From Martinezella lusitana (GTDB lineage: Bacteria; Pseudomonadota; Alphaproteobacteria; Rhizobiales; Rhizobiaceae), in NCBI RefSeq assembly GCF_014207095.1, contig NZ_JACHBG010000012.1, positions 62,001 through 126,000 on the forward strand: DNA of 64,000 nt. Direction: 5' to 3'. Made by a program: the position numbers and the translations under genes. Positions 17,442-25,345 of the stretch are shown here, piece after piece. Position 1 is the stretch's first letter, and the number at the start of each line of letters is the position of its first letter. The notes under the pieces are model-generated. The model was given only the letters and a program-made list of their open reading frames with translations. It was not told where the DNA came from and did not search any database.

Positions 17442-18493
17442 ACTTTCCCCGCGTTGAGATTGTAGTGCATGATGGAGCCGTGTTTACCGGTGCGGTCGCG
17501 CTCCAGGGTATAGACGTCGCCCTCAAGGCCCGAGCCTTGGGCGATGATGCCGGAGATTTGCCGGCGGTCTTCGTCCAAGAGTGCGATATCCATGATCTTC
17601 GCGTTGGCGAGCGCATGCGCCTGATTGCGGGCGCCGACGATAACGGCGGCAACCTGCGGCTGCTCCAACACCCAGGCGCTGGCGATCGTGGCGATGTCGA
17701 CGCCATGGCGATCACCGATAGCCTTTAATGTGCCGAGCAGTGATTGGAACAGCTCCCAGCCGCCGAAATCATCGATGATCAGCTTATACTTGACGAGCGA
17801 ACGGTTCTCGAGCGGCATTTCCGGCTCCGGCTGTCCCAGCCATTTGTCGCTCAGGAAGCCACCTGCTACCGACCCGTAGCAGAGAAATTTGACGTCGTTT
17901 TCGGCCGCCAGCTTGGCGAGGCTATGTGATGGGCGCTGATCGAGAACGGAATATTGCAGCTGCTGGCTGACCAGCGGAATGCCGGCAGCAAGGATCCCGG
18001 CAATATGCGGCGTGTCGAAGTTTGTCGTCCCGACATTGCGCACCTTGCCTTCCCGCCGCATCTCGTTGAGCCAGGCAAGCGCGTCGAGATGGCCTGGCAG
18101 CGAATAGTCCCACCAGTGAAACTGCACGAGGTCGAGCTGCTCGGTCTTCAGCTTGCGCAGCGACTTGTCGACGATCCCTCGAATATAATCGCGGCTGATC
18201 GTTGCGAGTTTTTCAAGATCGGGCACAAGCTTGGTGTGCACCTTCATGGCACCAGCAGCTTCCGCGCCGCGTTCGTTGCGCAAGCGCTCGCGCGCTTCGC
18301 CGATCAGTTCCTCGACGCCCGTATAGATGTCGGCGCAATCATAGGTGCGGATGCCGACGTCGTAAGCCGCGATCAGATCGGTGACGGCCTGGGCGCGGTC
18401 GATGGCGCCGTGCCCTCCGGCAAGCTGCCAGCCGCCGCGGATGACGCGGGAGATCTTGTATCCGGGGCTGAGCTCAAAAGTCTTGGCGGTCAT
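17438..18493 (-). CDS. Aldo/keto reductase
   Basis: 351 residues, cytoplasmic TIM-barrel NAD(P)H-dependent reductase. The catalytic tetrad is visible: Asp and Tyr in YDCADIYTG, Lys in VHTKL and His in VQFHWWDY. A C-terminal cofactor segment AAVIVGARN follows. ATG 18493 has AAGGAG about 9 bp upstream. It is the fourth gene of the GntR-DUF3830 operon and would interconvert a carbonyl and an alcohol (or a lactol) in a pathway whose other members are unassigned. Confidence 0.92.
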   Translation of the reverse strand: MTAKTFELSPGYKISRVIRGGWQLAGGHGAIDRAQAVTDLIAAYDVGIRTYDCADIYTGVEELIGEARERLRNERGAEAAGAMKVHTKLVPDLEKLATISRDYIRGIVDKSLRKLKTEQLDLVQFHWWDYSLPGHLDALAWLNEMRREGKVRNVGTTNFDTPHIAGILAAGIPLVSQQLQYSVLDQRPSHSLAKLAAENDVKFLCYGSVAGGFLSDKWLGQPEPEMPLENRSLVKYKLIIDDFGGWELFQSLLGTLKAIGDRHGVDIATIASAWVLEQPQVAAVIVGARNQAHALANAKIMDIALLDEDRRQISGIIAQGSGLEGDVYTLERDRTGKHGSIMHYNLNAGKV

Positions 18494-18498
18494 GCTGT

Positions 18499-18852
18499 CT
18501 ATTCTCCTTCAGGCAACGGCACTGCCGTCGTTTCGGCATGGCTGAACCGTCGCGTGCCCGTTCTGACGATCCGCAGCCGGCTCGCACAGTTAGGGTCGGG
18601 GCAGGCGATTTCCGCATCCGAGGTCATCCAGTCGTTCTTATGGGTTGGCCGCTGTTTGGCCGCGAGCAGTGGCAGCACGGCCGATATGGAATAGATCGAA
18701 AAGCCCTGGCCCGGCGGCAGGGACAGCATTTCGCCCTTGAGCTCGAAATAGTCGCCCGCCTTGGCGCCGCAATAGATCGGCTTGCCCTCGGGAATAACGG
18801 CTTCGACCCTGAGGTCGAACAGCTCGAAACTGTCATCGGCGACTGTGGCCAT
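18499..18852 (-). CDS. TIGR04076 family protein
   Basis: 117 residues. Resemblance to TIGR04076: an opening beta segment FDLRVEAVIPEGKPIYCGAK, a G-D-Y/F-E turn, and the closing CPDPNCASRLRIVR. Cysteines in IYCG and CPDPNC could bind a metal, but no role is known to me. ATG 18852 lies 1 bp after the stop of the DUF3830 gene; a longer upstream frame exists but overlaps that gene completely. Its fixed place in the operon suggests a small enzyme or accessory factor. Confidence 0.75.
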   Translation of the reverse strand: MATVADDSFELFDLRVEAVIPEGKPIYCGAKAGDYFELKGEMLSLPPGQGFSIYSISAVLPLLAAKQRPTHKNDWMTSDAEIACPDPNCASRLRIVRTGTRRFSHAETTAVPLPEGE

Positions 18853-18853
18853 G

Positions 18854-19342
18854 TCAGATCTCCGCGCGCTCAAAGGTGACGTCGCAGGCACCGCTGCGAC
18901 GGATGATGCCGCAGCCGGCAGCAAAATGTTCGCGTTCCTCGACGCGGACTTGCGCGATGACGCTGCCGGCAAGCCAGCCGATCGGGAAGAGCAAGCGCGC
19001 GCCCTGTCCATAGAAAAGGCCGATATCGAAAATGGCGTCGGGATTGCCGCCCCACATGCGCGGTGGCACATAGCTTAAGACGATATCGCCCGGCTGCGGC
19101 GTCAATGTCGCGTTTTCGGCTGGCAGGGCGACGGCATAGGCTGTGTCTTTCAAATGCGCGGGCGGGATCGGGCAGGAGATTTCCGGCCCGGTCCACATGG
19201 CATGAATGCCGCCGACCACGCGCGGTTCGCTGAGGTAGCTCCAGAGGAACGCGGCATTGTCAGGCGCCTTGGCTTCCAGCAGCGGCGCAAAGACGCTGAG
19301 ACCGGAGCGTGGTTCGGAGATCTTGATGGCGCGGTGGCTCAT
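18854..19342 (-). CDS. DUF3830 family protein
   Basis: 162 residues matching DUF3830, a cyclophilin-like beta-barrel family. Recognisable segments are APDNAAFLWSYLSEPR, HAMWTGPEISCPIP and the C-terminal PIGWLAGSVIAQVRV, with GDIVLSYVPPRMWGG in between. The family often accompanies GntR regulators and Liv-type transporters, and its function is not established. It overlaps the regulator gene by 4 bp. The conserved acidic and aromatic pattern would suit a small hydrolase or isomerase, but that is speculation. Confidence 0.82.
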   Translation of the reverse strand: MSHRAIKISEPRSGLSVFAPLLEAKAPDNAAFLWSYLSEPRVVGGIHAMWTGPEISCPIPPAHLKDTAYAVALPAENATLTPQPGDIVLSYVPPRMWGGNPDAIFDIGLFYGQGARLLFPIGWLAGSVIAQVRVEEREHFAAGCGIIRRSGACDVTFERAEI

Positions 19343-20073
19343 GCGGATAGGCCCTTCTTGGAATCGGCTTCAAGTTTGTTGCGCAGGAACACGAAGGGGC
19401 GGCTGATATCGGCGATCAGCGCTTCGCGGGCCCCCGCTGCATCCTGTGCGGCCATCGCCTTGACGATGGTACGGTGATAATGGGCGGTGTCGACTTCGCC
19501 GGCGTCGGAGAAGGCGTATATGGCGACGCGGATACAAGGACCGGACTGCAGCCACAGGCTCTCGATCATCGGGATCAACACCGCCGAACCGCAAGCGCGA
19601 TAGATCTCGAAATGGAAGGCCTGGTTGAGCGTTACTTCGCGGTCGACGTCCTTTTTGTGCTTGAGGGCGCGCATCTCGTCCCATTCGCCGAGCATGCCCT
19701 CGATGGTGGCGATCTGGCGCGAATTCATGCGGGTTGCCGCAAGCGCAATGGCCTCGCCTTCAATGAGGATGCGAGCACGCAGAAGGTCATCCATGCGCTC
19801 AAGCGTGATCGGCGGCACGCGAACGGATCGGTTGGGAAGTGCCTCCAGCGCCTTTTCGGTAATCAACCGACCGAGCGCTTCGCGCACAGGCATGGTGCTG
19901 GTCATCAGCGCGTCGGCAAGGCCACGGATCGTCAGCACCTGGCTGGGCTCGAAAAGGCCGCCGATCAGCGCGCGGCGCAGCTCGGAGTAGACACGGTCCT
20001 GGACGGTCTCGCGGCCTACGGGCGCAAGCTGTGCGGCAATCGGATCGCTCTTGTCGGCGGTGGCCTTTTGCAT
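19339..20073 (-). CDS. GntR family (FadR/FCD) transcriptional regulator
   Basis: 244 residues. The winged helix covers about residues 20-85, with VYSELRRALIGGLFEPSQVL and STMPVREALGRLITEKALE. An FCD ligand domain follows, with metal-binding-type histidines in NQAFHFEIYRA and AHYHRTIVKA. ATG 20073 has AAGGGA upstream. It is first gene of the seven-gene operon and divergent from livGFHM. The 121-bp gap contains a TGTGATCACA palindrome, suggesting that it controls both transcription units in response to the imported compound. Confidence 0.93.
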   Translation of the reverse strand: MQKATADKSDPIAAQLAPVGRETVQDRVYSELRRALIGGLFEPSQVLTIRGLADALMTSTMPVREALGRLITEKALEALPNRSVRVPPITLERMDDLLRARILIEGEAIALAATRMNSRQIATIEGMLGEWDEMRALKHKKDVDREVTLNQAFHFEIYRACGSAVLIPMIESLWLQSGPCIRVAIYAFSDAGEVDTAHYHRTIVKAMAAQDAAGAREALIADISRPFVFLRNKLEADSKKGLSA

Positions 20074-20134
20074 TCGAAATCCCTTTTTTCGGCTTGCAGA
20101 GTGGATTAAAGCTGATTAGCATGATCAATGCAAG

Positions 20135-20144
20135 TGTGATCACA
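20135..20144. promoter_or_regulatory. Candidate GntR operator in the gntR/livG divergent region
   Basis: Perfect 10-bp palindrome TGTGATCACA midway between the two start codons. It fits the GT-N4-AC core expected for FadR-subfamily regulators. Position and symmetry support it; binding is inferred. Confidence 0.5.
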
Positions 20145-20194
20145 AATCAAATAATCAGGGACGGCGGCGACCGTCTTCCGGCCAGAGGGATCTC

Positions 20195-20992
20195 ATGAGT
20201 ACGACAACTGAACGGCATGGGGAGGAAGCCCGGCCCGTTCTGAGCGCAAAGAACGTGGTGCGCCGTTTCGGCGGCATCACCGCCGTCGGCGATGTTTCGT
20301 TCGACGTGCGGCAAGGCGAGATCCTGGGCTTGATCGGCCCGAATGGAGCCGGCAAGACGACGATGTTCGATCTGCTGGCCGGCAGCGTTGCTCCCACCAG
20401 CGGCGAGATCACGTTGAATGGCGCGCCCGTTGCGGGCGAGGCGGCGCACCGCCGGATCGGACGCGGCCTCGGGAGGACATTTCAGATCCCGCGGCCTTTC
20501 CCCAATCTGACACTTCTCGACAATGTCATGCTGGCTGCCCAAGATCAGGCGGGCGAGCGCTTGCTGTCGAATTTCCTTCGCCCGTGGAAGGTCGCGGAGC
20601 AGGAGAGGGGAGCTCTTGCAAAGGCGATGGAACTGCTGGCGCTCGTTCACCTGACACGTCTGGCGCATGAACCTGCACGCGTTCTGTCCGGCGGACAGCG
20701 CAAGCTTTTGGAGCTTGCCCGCGTCATGATGGCCGATCCCGCCCTTATTCTGCTCGATGAACCCGCCGCCGGTGTCAATGCCACGCTTCTGGAGACCATT
20801 ATCGACCGCATCCGCGATATCAACGAGCGCGGCGTTACCTTTCTGCTGATCGAGCACAATATCGATATGGTGACACGGCTCTGTCATCGCGTGCTCGTTA
20901 TGGCAAGCGGCCAGCTTCTCTGCGAGGGTACGCCAGAGGAGGTCGCCCGCGATCCACGCGTTATTGAGGCTTATCTTGGAGGCGCGGCATGA
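20195..20992 (+). CDS. livG: Liv-type ABC transporter ATPase (LivG-like)
   Basis: 265 residues, one ABC domain. Walker A GPNGAGKTT is at 48-56, signature LSGGQRK and Walker B LILLDEPAAG follow, and the C-terminal helix ends in ARDPRVIEAYLG, typical of LivG. ATG 20195 has AGAGGGA upstream. It overlaps livF by 4 bp. With LivF it powers the LivH/LivM channel; the binding protein is encoded divergently at 15703-16959. The symbol denotes family, not proven amino acid transport. Confidence 0.94.
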   Translation: MSTTTERHGEEARPVLSAKNVVRRFGGITAVGDVSFDVRQGEILGLIGPNGAGKTTMFDLLAGSVAPTSGEITLNGAPVAGEAAHRRIGRGLGRTFQIPRPFPNLTLLDNVMLAAQDQAGERLLSNFLRPWKVAEQERGALAKAMELLALVHLTRLAHEPARVLSGGQRKLLELARVMMADPALILLDEPAAGVNATLLETIIDRIRDINERGVTFLLIEHNIDMVTRLCHRVLVMASGQLLCEGTPEEVARDPRVIEAYLGGAA

Positions 20993-21738
20993 GCGAGCCC
21001 GTCCTTGTCGTTCGCGATCTCGTGGCAGGCTATGAACCCGGCGTGCCGATTGTGCGCGGAGCCTCGATCACCGTTGCGGAAAAGGAAATCGTCGTCGTTC
21101 TCGGCCCTAATGGTGCCGGCAAATCGAGCTTCATCAAGGCGATTGCCGGTCTCGTTCCGGTCGAAAGCGGCAGGGTGGAACTGGCAGGCAGAGATATCAC
21201 CCGCGCGCCGGCGCACACTATGGCGCGGCTTGGCCTTGCGTTCGTGCCGCAGACGGAGAATGTCTTTCCGCTAATGTCGGTCGAAGACAATCTGAAGGTC
21301 GCCGGCGGCATTCTGAAGCCGAAGGAAGTGCCCGGTCGCATTGAGGAAATGTATGCGACCTTTCCGGATCTCGCGCGCCATCGCCGCATTGCTGCCGGCA
21401 ATCTTTCCGGCGGACAGCGCCAGATGCTGGCCGTCGCACGTGCCCTCATCGTTCACCCCAAGCTTCTTGTTCTCGATGAACCATCGGCCGGCCTGTCACC
21501 GAAATTCGTCTCGATGGTCTTCGACATGTTGACCGAGATCCGCAAATCGGGCGTCACCATTCTGCTGGTCGAGCAAAATGCCAAGGCGGCGCTTGCCATC
21601 GGCGACCGTGCCTATGTGCTTGTCGAGGGCAAGGACAGGCATGAAGGGGTCGCCTCGGAGCTCTGGAACGACCCGGTCGTCGCTGAGCTCTATCTCGGCC
21701 AGCGCCCGGCTGCTTCCAAAACCGGAGGTGCGGCATGA
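20989..21738 (+). CDS. livF: Liv-type ABC transporter ATPase (LivF-like)
   Basis: 249 residues, one ABC domain with Walker A GPNGAGKSS, Q-loop FVPQTENVFP, signature LSGGQRQM and Walker B LLVLDEPSAG, and the LivF-type ending WNDPVVAELYLG. The start overlaps livG and the end overlaps livH by 4 bp each, so translation is coupled along the operon. It is the second nucleotide-binding subunit. Confidence 0.94.
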   Translation: MSEPVLVVRDLVAGYEPGVPIVRGASITVAEKEIVVVLGPNGAGKSSFIKAIAGLVPVESGRVELAGRDITRAPAHTMARLGLAFVPQTENVFPLMSVEDNLKVAGGILKPKEVPGRIEEMYATFPDLARHRRIAAGNLSGGQRQMLAVARALIVHPKLLVLDEPSAGLSPKFVSMVFDMLTEIRKSGVTILLVEQNAKAALAIGDRAYVLVEGKDRHEGVASELWNDPVVAELYLGQRPAASKTGGAA

Positions 21739-22643
21739 ACCTGCAGTTTATCGTCGACGGATTGCTGACAGGGTCCATGATCGGCCTTGGCGCTATCGGC
21801 GTGACGCTGACCTATTCGATCCTGCGCTTTTCGAACTTCGCCCATGGCGACTTCATGGCTTGGGGCACCTACGCGACCCTTGCCGTCGTCAGCGCCATCG
21901 GTGCAATCTTTGGCAAGGTCGCCCCGATCGGTCCGCTCTCTTTTGGCTGGCCGCTGATTGTCGCGGTCATCGCCGCCATGGGCTTCACCGGCGTTCTTGC
22001 CCTTGCGCTCGACAAAGTGCTCTTTGCCCGGCTGCGAGCCAAGGGCCAATCGATCATCGTCGTCATGGCGAGCTTCGGCGCCTCTATGGCGCTACGCAGC
22101 CTGCTCGAGTTCCTCTTCACCTCGCGCCCGACCTATTTCAGCCGCGCTATCCAGATTGCTATGCCCGTCGGCTTTGGCATTCGCATCACGCCCGATCAGA
22201 TCGCGCTTTTGATCGTCACCGCGCTGCTGGTCTTCGGTGTGCATATGCTGATGACGAGGACGCAGACGGGCCGTTCCATGCAGGCGCTCAGCCAGAATCC
22301 CGCGCTTGCCCGCATCGTCGGCATCGATGTCGCCAAGGTCGTGCGTGTCACCTGGCTGATCGGCGGCGGGCTCGCCTGCGTTGCCGGCGTCATGATCGGC
22401 ATTCTCGTACAGATCCGTCCGCTGATGGGTTTCGACATGCTGCTGCCGATGTTTGCCGCCGCCATTCTTGGCGGCATCGGCAGCGTGCCGGGCGCGGTCC
22501 TCGGTGGCCTGATCATCGGCCTTGCCGAAGCGGCCGCGGTTCAGCTTGTCGGCGCGGAATGGCGCGCAGCCATCTCCTTCATCATCCTGATGGCGGTGTT
22601 GTTCGTCCGGCCGATCGGTCTTTTCGGAGTGAGGGAGCGATGA
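21735..22643 (+). CDS. livH: Liv-type ABC transporter permease (LivH-like)
   Basis: 302 residues with about eight membrane segments. It has the family loop GLGAIGVTLTYSILRFSNFAHGDFM near the N-terminus (residues about 18-42) and the cytoplasmic coupling stretch ALSQNPALARIVGID. It pairs with LivM to form the channel. The gene overlaps livF and livM by 4 bp. Confidence 0.93.
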   Translation: MNLQFIVDGLLTGSMIGLGAIGVTLTYSILRFSNFAHGDFMAWGTYATLAVVSAIGAIFGKVAPIGPLSFGWPLIVAVIAAMGFTGVLALALDKVLFARLRAKGQSIIVVMASFGASMALRSLLEFLFTSRPTYFSRAIQIAMPVGFGIRITPDQIALLIVTALLVFGVHMLMTRTQTGRSMQALSQNPALARIVGIDVAKVVRVTWLIGGGLACVAGVMIGILVQIRPLMGFDMLLPMFAAAILGGIGSVPGAVLGGLIIGLAEAAAVQLVGAEWRAAISFIILMAVLFVRPIGLFGVRER

Positions 22644-23620
22644 TGGATATTATTGGCTATGCCGCTTTCTTCCTGACCACGGCGCTGATCTTTTCGTTCA
22701 TCACGCTTGGCCTGAACCTGCAATGGGGACTGACGGGCCTTTTCAATGTCGGCCTTGCCGGCTTTGTCGCCATTGGCGCCTATACCTCGGCGCTGCTGAC
22801 AACGCCGGATACCGCCGGGCGTGTCGGCGGCTTCGATCTGCCGATCCTTGTGGGCTGGCTAGGCGCAATGGTCGTGGTGGGGCTTGCTGCGGCTATCATT
22901 GGCGTGGCGACACTTCGGTTGAAATCGGATTATCTGGCGATAACGACCTTCGGTGTGGCTGTCGTCGTTCAGCTTGTGGCGCTGAATGCGCAGAGGCTGA
23001 CGGGCGGTCCGTTCGGTATCGGCTTCATCCCGCGACCGTTCTCCAGCCTTGCCGAGACACCGTTGCTCTTCAACTTCGCCAACCTCGGCGTCGTGGTCGC
23101 CGTGCTGTTGATTGCATATTTTGCGCTCGAGCATTTGGCGCGCAGCCCCTGGGGACGCGTTCTGAAAGCTTTGCGTGAAGATGAGCGCGCCGCCGTTTCG
23201 CTCGGCAAGAGCGCGCGCTTCTATCGCGTTCAGGCTTTCGCCGTCGGCGGTGCGATCATGGGGCTCGCCGGCGCCATACAGGCACATTTCATCGGTTTTA
23301 TCGCGCCTGACAACTATCTTCCGATCCTGACATTTCAGGTCTGGGTGATGCTGATCGTTGGTGGCTCCGGGAGCAACAAGGGAGCCATCATCGGCAGTAT
23401 TGTTGTCTGGGCAATCTGGGCAGGCTCCGGCGCGCTGACGAGCGCACTCTTCTCCCCTGAACAACAGGCTCGCGCCGCCTCGCTGCAGATCGTGGCAATC
23501 GGCGTCATGCTCTGCATAATTCTGCTGGTGCGCCCGGGTGGGATTCTTGGTGACGTGCCTCGCCGGCGTCCAGCTGCGCGTCGATCCTCCTCCGTAGCGG
23601 ATGAAGCCAGCTCTTCCTGA
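22640..23620 (+). CDS. livM: Liv-type ABC transporter permease (LivM-like)
   Basis: 326 residues. It starts at ATG 22640 overlapping the livH stop (a second ATG follows directly); a much longer frame upstream is only read-through of other genes. Family stretches are LGLNLQWGLTGLFNVGLAGFV and the coupling helix LKALREDERAAVSLGKS. About eight to ten membrane segments. It ends with a short basic, serine-rich tail (RRRPAARRSSS). Last gene of the liv operon. Confidence 0.92.
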   Translation: MMDIIGYAAFFLTTALIFSFITLGLNLQWGLTGLFNVGLAGFVAIGAYTSALLTTPDTAGRVGGFDLPILVGWLGAMVVVGLAAAIIGVATLRLKSDYLAITTFGVAVVVQLVALNAQRLTGGPFGIGFIPRPFSSLAETPLLFNFANLGVVVAVLLIAYFALEHLARSPWGRVLKALREDERAAVSLGKSARFYRVQAFAVGGAIMGLAGAIQAHFIGFIAPDNYLPILTFQVWVMLIVGGSGSNKGAIIGSIVVWAIWAGSGALTSALFSPEQQARAASLQIVAIGVMLCIILLVRPGGILGDVPRRRPAARRSSSVADEASSS

Positions 23621-23649
23621 CGTCCAAGGAGGACAATCCCGAAGGGATA

Positions 23650-23745
23650 ATGGATCAGTCTTTGACAGCGACGAAAGGCATGATATTGAAAAGCATGTGC
23701 AACGTTCGCCGTACCAGCTTGCAGATTATTCTCGCCATTCACTGA
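23650..23745 (+). CDS. Possible small protein, 31 residues
   Basis: ATG with GAAGGGAT directly upstream opens a 31-codon frame (MDQSLTATKGMILKSMCNV start, ending LQIILAIH) between livM and the terminator at 23779. The C-terminal third is hydrophobic. No family is recognised. It could be chance; the ribosome site and placement before the operon terminator are the only support. Confidence 0.25.
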   Translation: MDQSLTATKGMILKSMCNVRRTSLQIILAIH

Positions 23746-23778
23746 ATGGTGGGTCGGATATCTGTTGTCCAAGCAAAG

Positions 23779-23808
23779 AAACCCGCCTTGAGGCGGGTTT
23801 TCTTTTTC
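23779..23808 (+). terminator. Rho-independent terminator of the liv operon
   Basis: Perfect stem AAACCCGCCT-TG-AGGCGGGTTT followed by TCTTTTT. It lies 160 bp beyond livM and just before the next gene. Confidence 0.9.
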
Positions 23809-23836
23809 CGTCTCGTGGGCTCTCCCGGAGTTGGAA

Positions 23837-24358
23837 ATGTCAGATCAGGAATTCAACAGCACTCTTCAGGCTTCTCATCGCGCGACGCTGCATATGCTTT
23901 GCGGAAAGATCGCTGCCGGAAAATCCACGCTTACCGCCGAACTGAGCCGAATGCCCTCCACCGTTGTTATCAGCGAGGATTTTTGGCTAAGCCGTCTGTT
24001 CGGTCCCGAAATGAAGGATGTTGCGGACTACATCCGTTGCTCACGGCGACTGCGCGAGGCCGTCGGTCCCCACGTTCAGGATCTGCTCCGTGCCGGGGTG
24101 TCTGTCGTACTGGATTTTCCAGCGAACACGCTCGCAATGCGGGCGTGGATGAAGACGCTCTTCGAGGCAGCCGGTGCCGATCATCGCCTGCATTTCCTCG
24201 ATGTACCCGACGAAGTGTGCAAGGCGCGCCTTCGTGCCCGCAATGCAGCCGGAACGCACGACTTCGCAGCCTCGGATGCCGAATTCGAGCAGATCTCCAG
24301 CTATTTCGTCCCGCCATCGGAGGCGGAGGGATTCAACGTCGTCCTGAGGGCGGCCTGA
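23837..24358 (+). CDS. P-loop kinase-like protein (AAA_33 type)
   Basis: 173 residues, small cytoplasmic P-loop protein with Walker A GKIAAGKST near residue 25, an aspartate-containing strand VSVVLDFPAN, and a lid-like region KARLRARNAAG. It resembles the AAA_33/zeta-toxin-like kinase group that phosphorylates small molecules or antibiotics. ATG 23837 follows GGAG; a TTG six bases earlier is less likely. It stands alone after a terminator and before a convergent operon. Substrate unknown. Confidence 0.8.
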   Translation: MSDQEFNSTLQASHRATLHMLCGKIAAGKSTLTAELSRMPSTVVISEDFWLSRLFGPEMKDVADYIRCSRRLREAVGPHVQDLLRAGVSVVLDFPANTLAMRAWMKTLFEAAGADHRLHFLDVPDEVCKARLRARNAAGTHDFAASDAEFEQISSYFVPPSEAEGFNVVLRAA

Positions 24359-24523
24359 TGCTCGGCATCCTATCGAACCGGACGGTGCCGGGGCATGCTG
24401 CGTCCTCGGCGCTCAACCGGCGTCGATATGGCTATCTCTCGGCACGGCTGCAGAGTTGGGCCATGTCGAAAGCAGTCACACAGTTTTCGCGGACTGTTTC
24501 AGCCTGGCTTTCAAAAACCTAAC

Positions 24524-25345
24524 CTAGCCCTTGACCGCGCCAGCCGTCATCGAGCCCGAAAGCTGCCGGTACATCACCAGGCCGAGGAGCGCCGGGGGCA
24601 GGGCGCCTATGATCATGACCGCCGATGCCATACCCCATTGCACACCGCCGCCGCTTGCAGCGAAGAAGAACGAGGCTCCGACCGTCATGGGAACGGCTTG
24701 ATTGGTCGTCAGCATCAACCCGAACAGGAACTCGTTCCAGGCGGTGATGAAGCCGAAGATGAAGGTGGTGACGAGCGCTGGCCGCACGACCGGCCGGATG
24801 ACCTGGATCATGATCTGGAAGCCGCTGGCGCCATCGACCGTGGCCGCTTCGTCGAGTTCCGTCGGTATGTCGTTGATGGCATTGACCAGCATGACGAGAG
24901 CAAGCGGGATATTGACGATCGTCAAGATGAGCCCTAGCCCGATCCGCGTATCCAGCAGGCCGAGCCACTGGTACATCATGTAGAGCGGGATCGCGAAAAC
25001 GATGAGAGGCACGGCGCGAAGGTTGATGACGAGCGGGAGCAGAAGCTTTTGTCCCGTTTCGCTGCGCGCGATCACATAGGCGGCCGGAAAAGACAGCAGG
25101 ATCGCAAGCGCGGTGCCGATGAGGGCGGCTGCGGCGCTGTTTGCAAGATAGAGGAAAATGTTGAAGCGCTCGGTATCCGTAAAGACTTTGACGTAGTTAT
25201 CGAGTGTCGGCTGTTCGATCCATAGGCCGGCATTGCTGGAGATTTCTCGCGCTGTTTTGAACGAGGTGATGAGCGTCACGATGATCGGGAAGTTCATGGC
25301 AAGGACGACGATGCCATAGACGATCCAGCGGAGTGATTTCAGCAT
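24524..25345 (-). CDS. CUT1-type ABC sugar permease (MalG-like)
   Basis: 273 residues, six membrane segments, with the EAA coupling motif DEAATVDGASGFQIMIQVIRP near residue 185. Family: carbohydrate uptake MalG/UgpE/AraQ. It abuts the preceding permease gene exactly (start base next to the stop). Last gene of the amino-sugar operon. The system has no ATPase gene here, so an MsmK/UgpC-like shared ATPase encoded elsewhere is expected. Confidence 0.92.
   Translation of the reverse strand: MLKSLRWIVYGIVVLAMNFPIIVTLITSFKTAREISSNAGLWIEQPTLDNYVKVFTDTERFNIFLYLANSAAAALIGTALAILLSFPAAYVIARSETGQKLLLPLVINLRAVPLIVFAIPLYMMYQWLGLLDTRIGLGLILTIVNIPLALVMLVNAINDIPTELDEAATVDGASGFQIMIQVIRPVVRPALVTTFIFGFITAWNEFLFGLMLTTNQAVPMTVGASFFFAASGGGVQWGMASAVMIIGALPPALLGLVMYRQLSGSMTAGAVKG

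Noticed and set aside
18853..19071. N-terminal extension of the TIGR04076 protein
   Set aside because: The extra 73 residues are the antiframe of the DUF3830 gene, and the family start coincides with ATG 18852.
21578..22639. Long N-terminal extension of LivM
   Set aside because: It is arginine-rich read-through of livF and livH in another frame; the LivM homology begins at ATG 22640.
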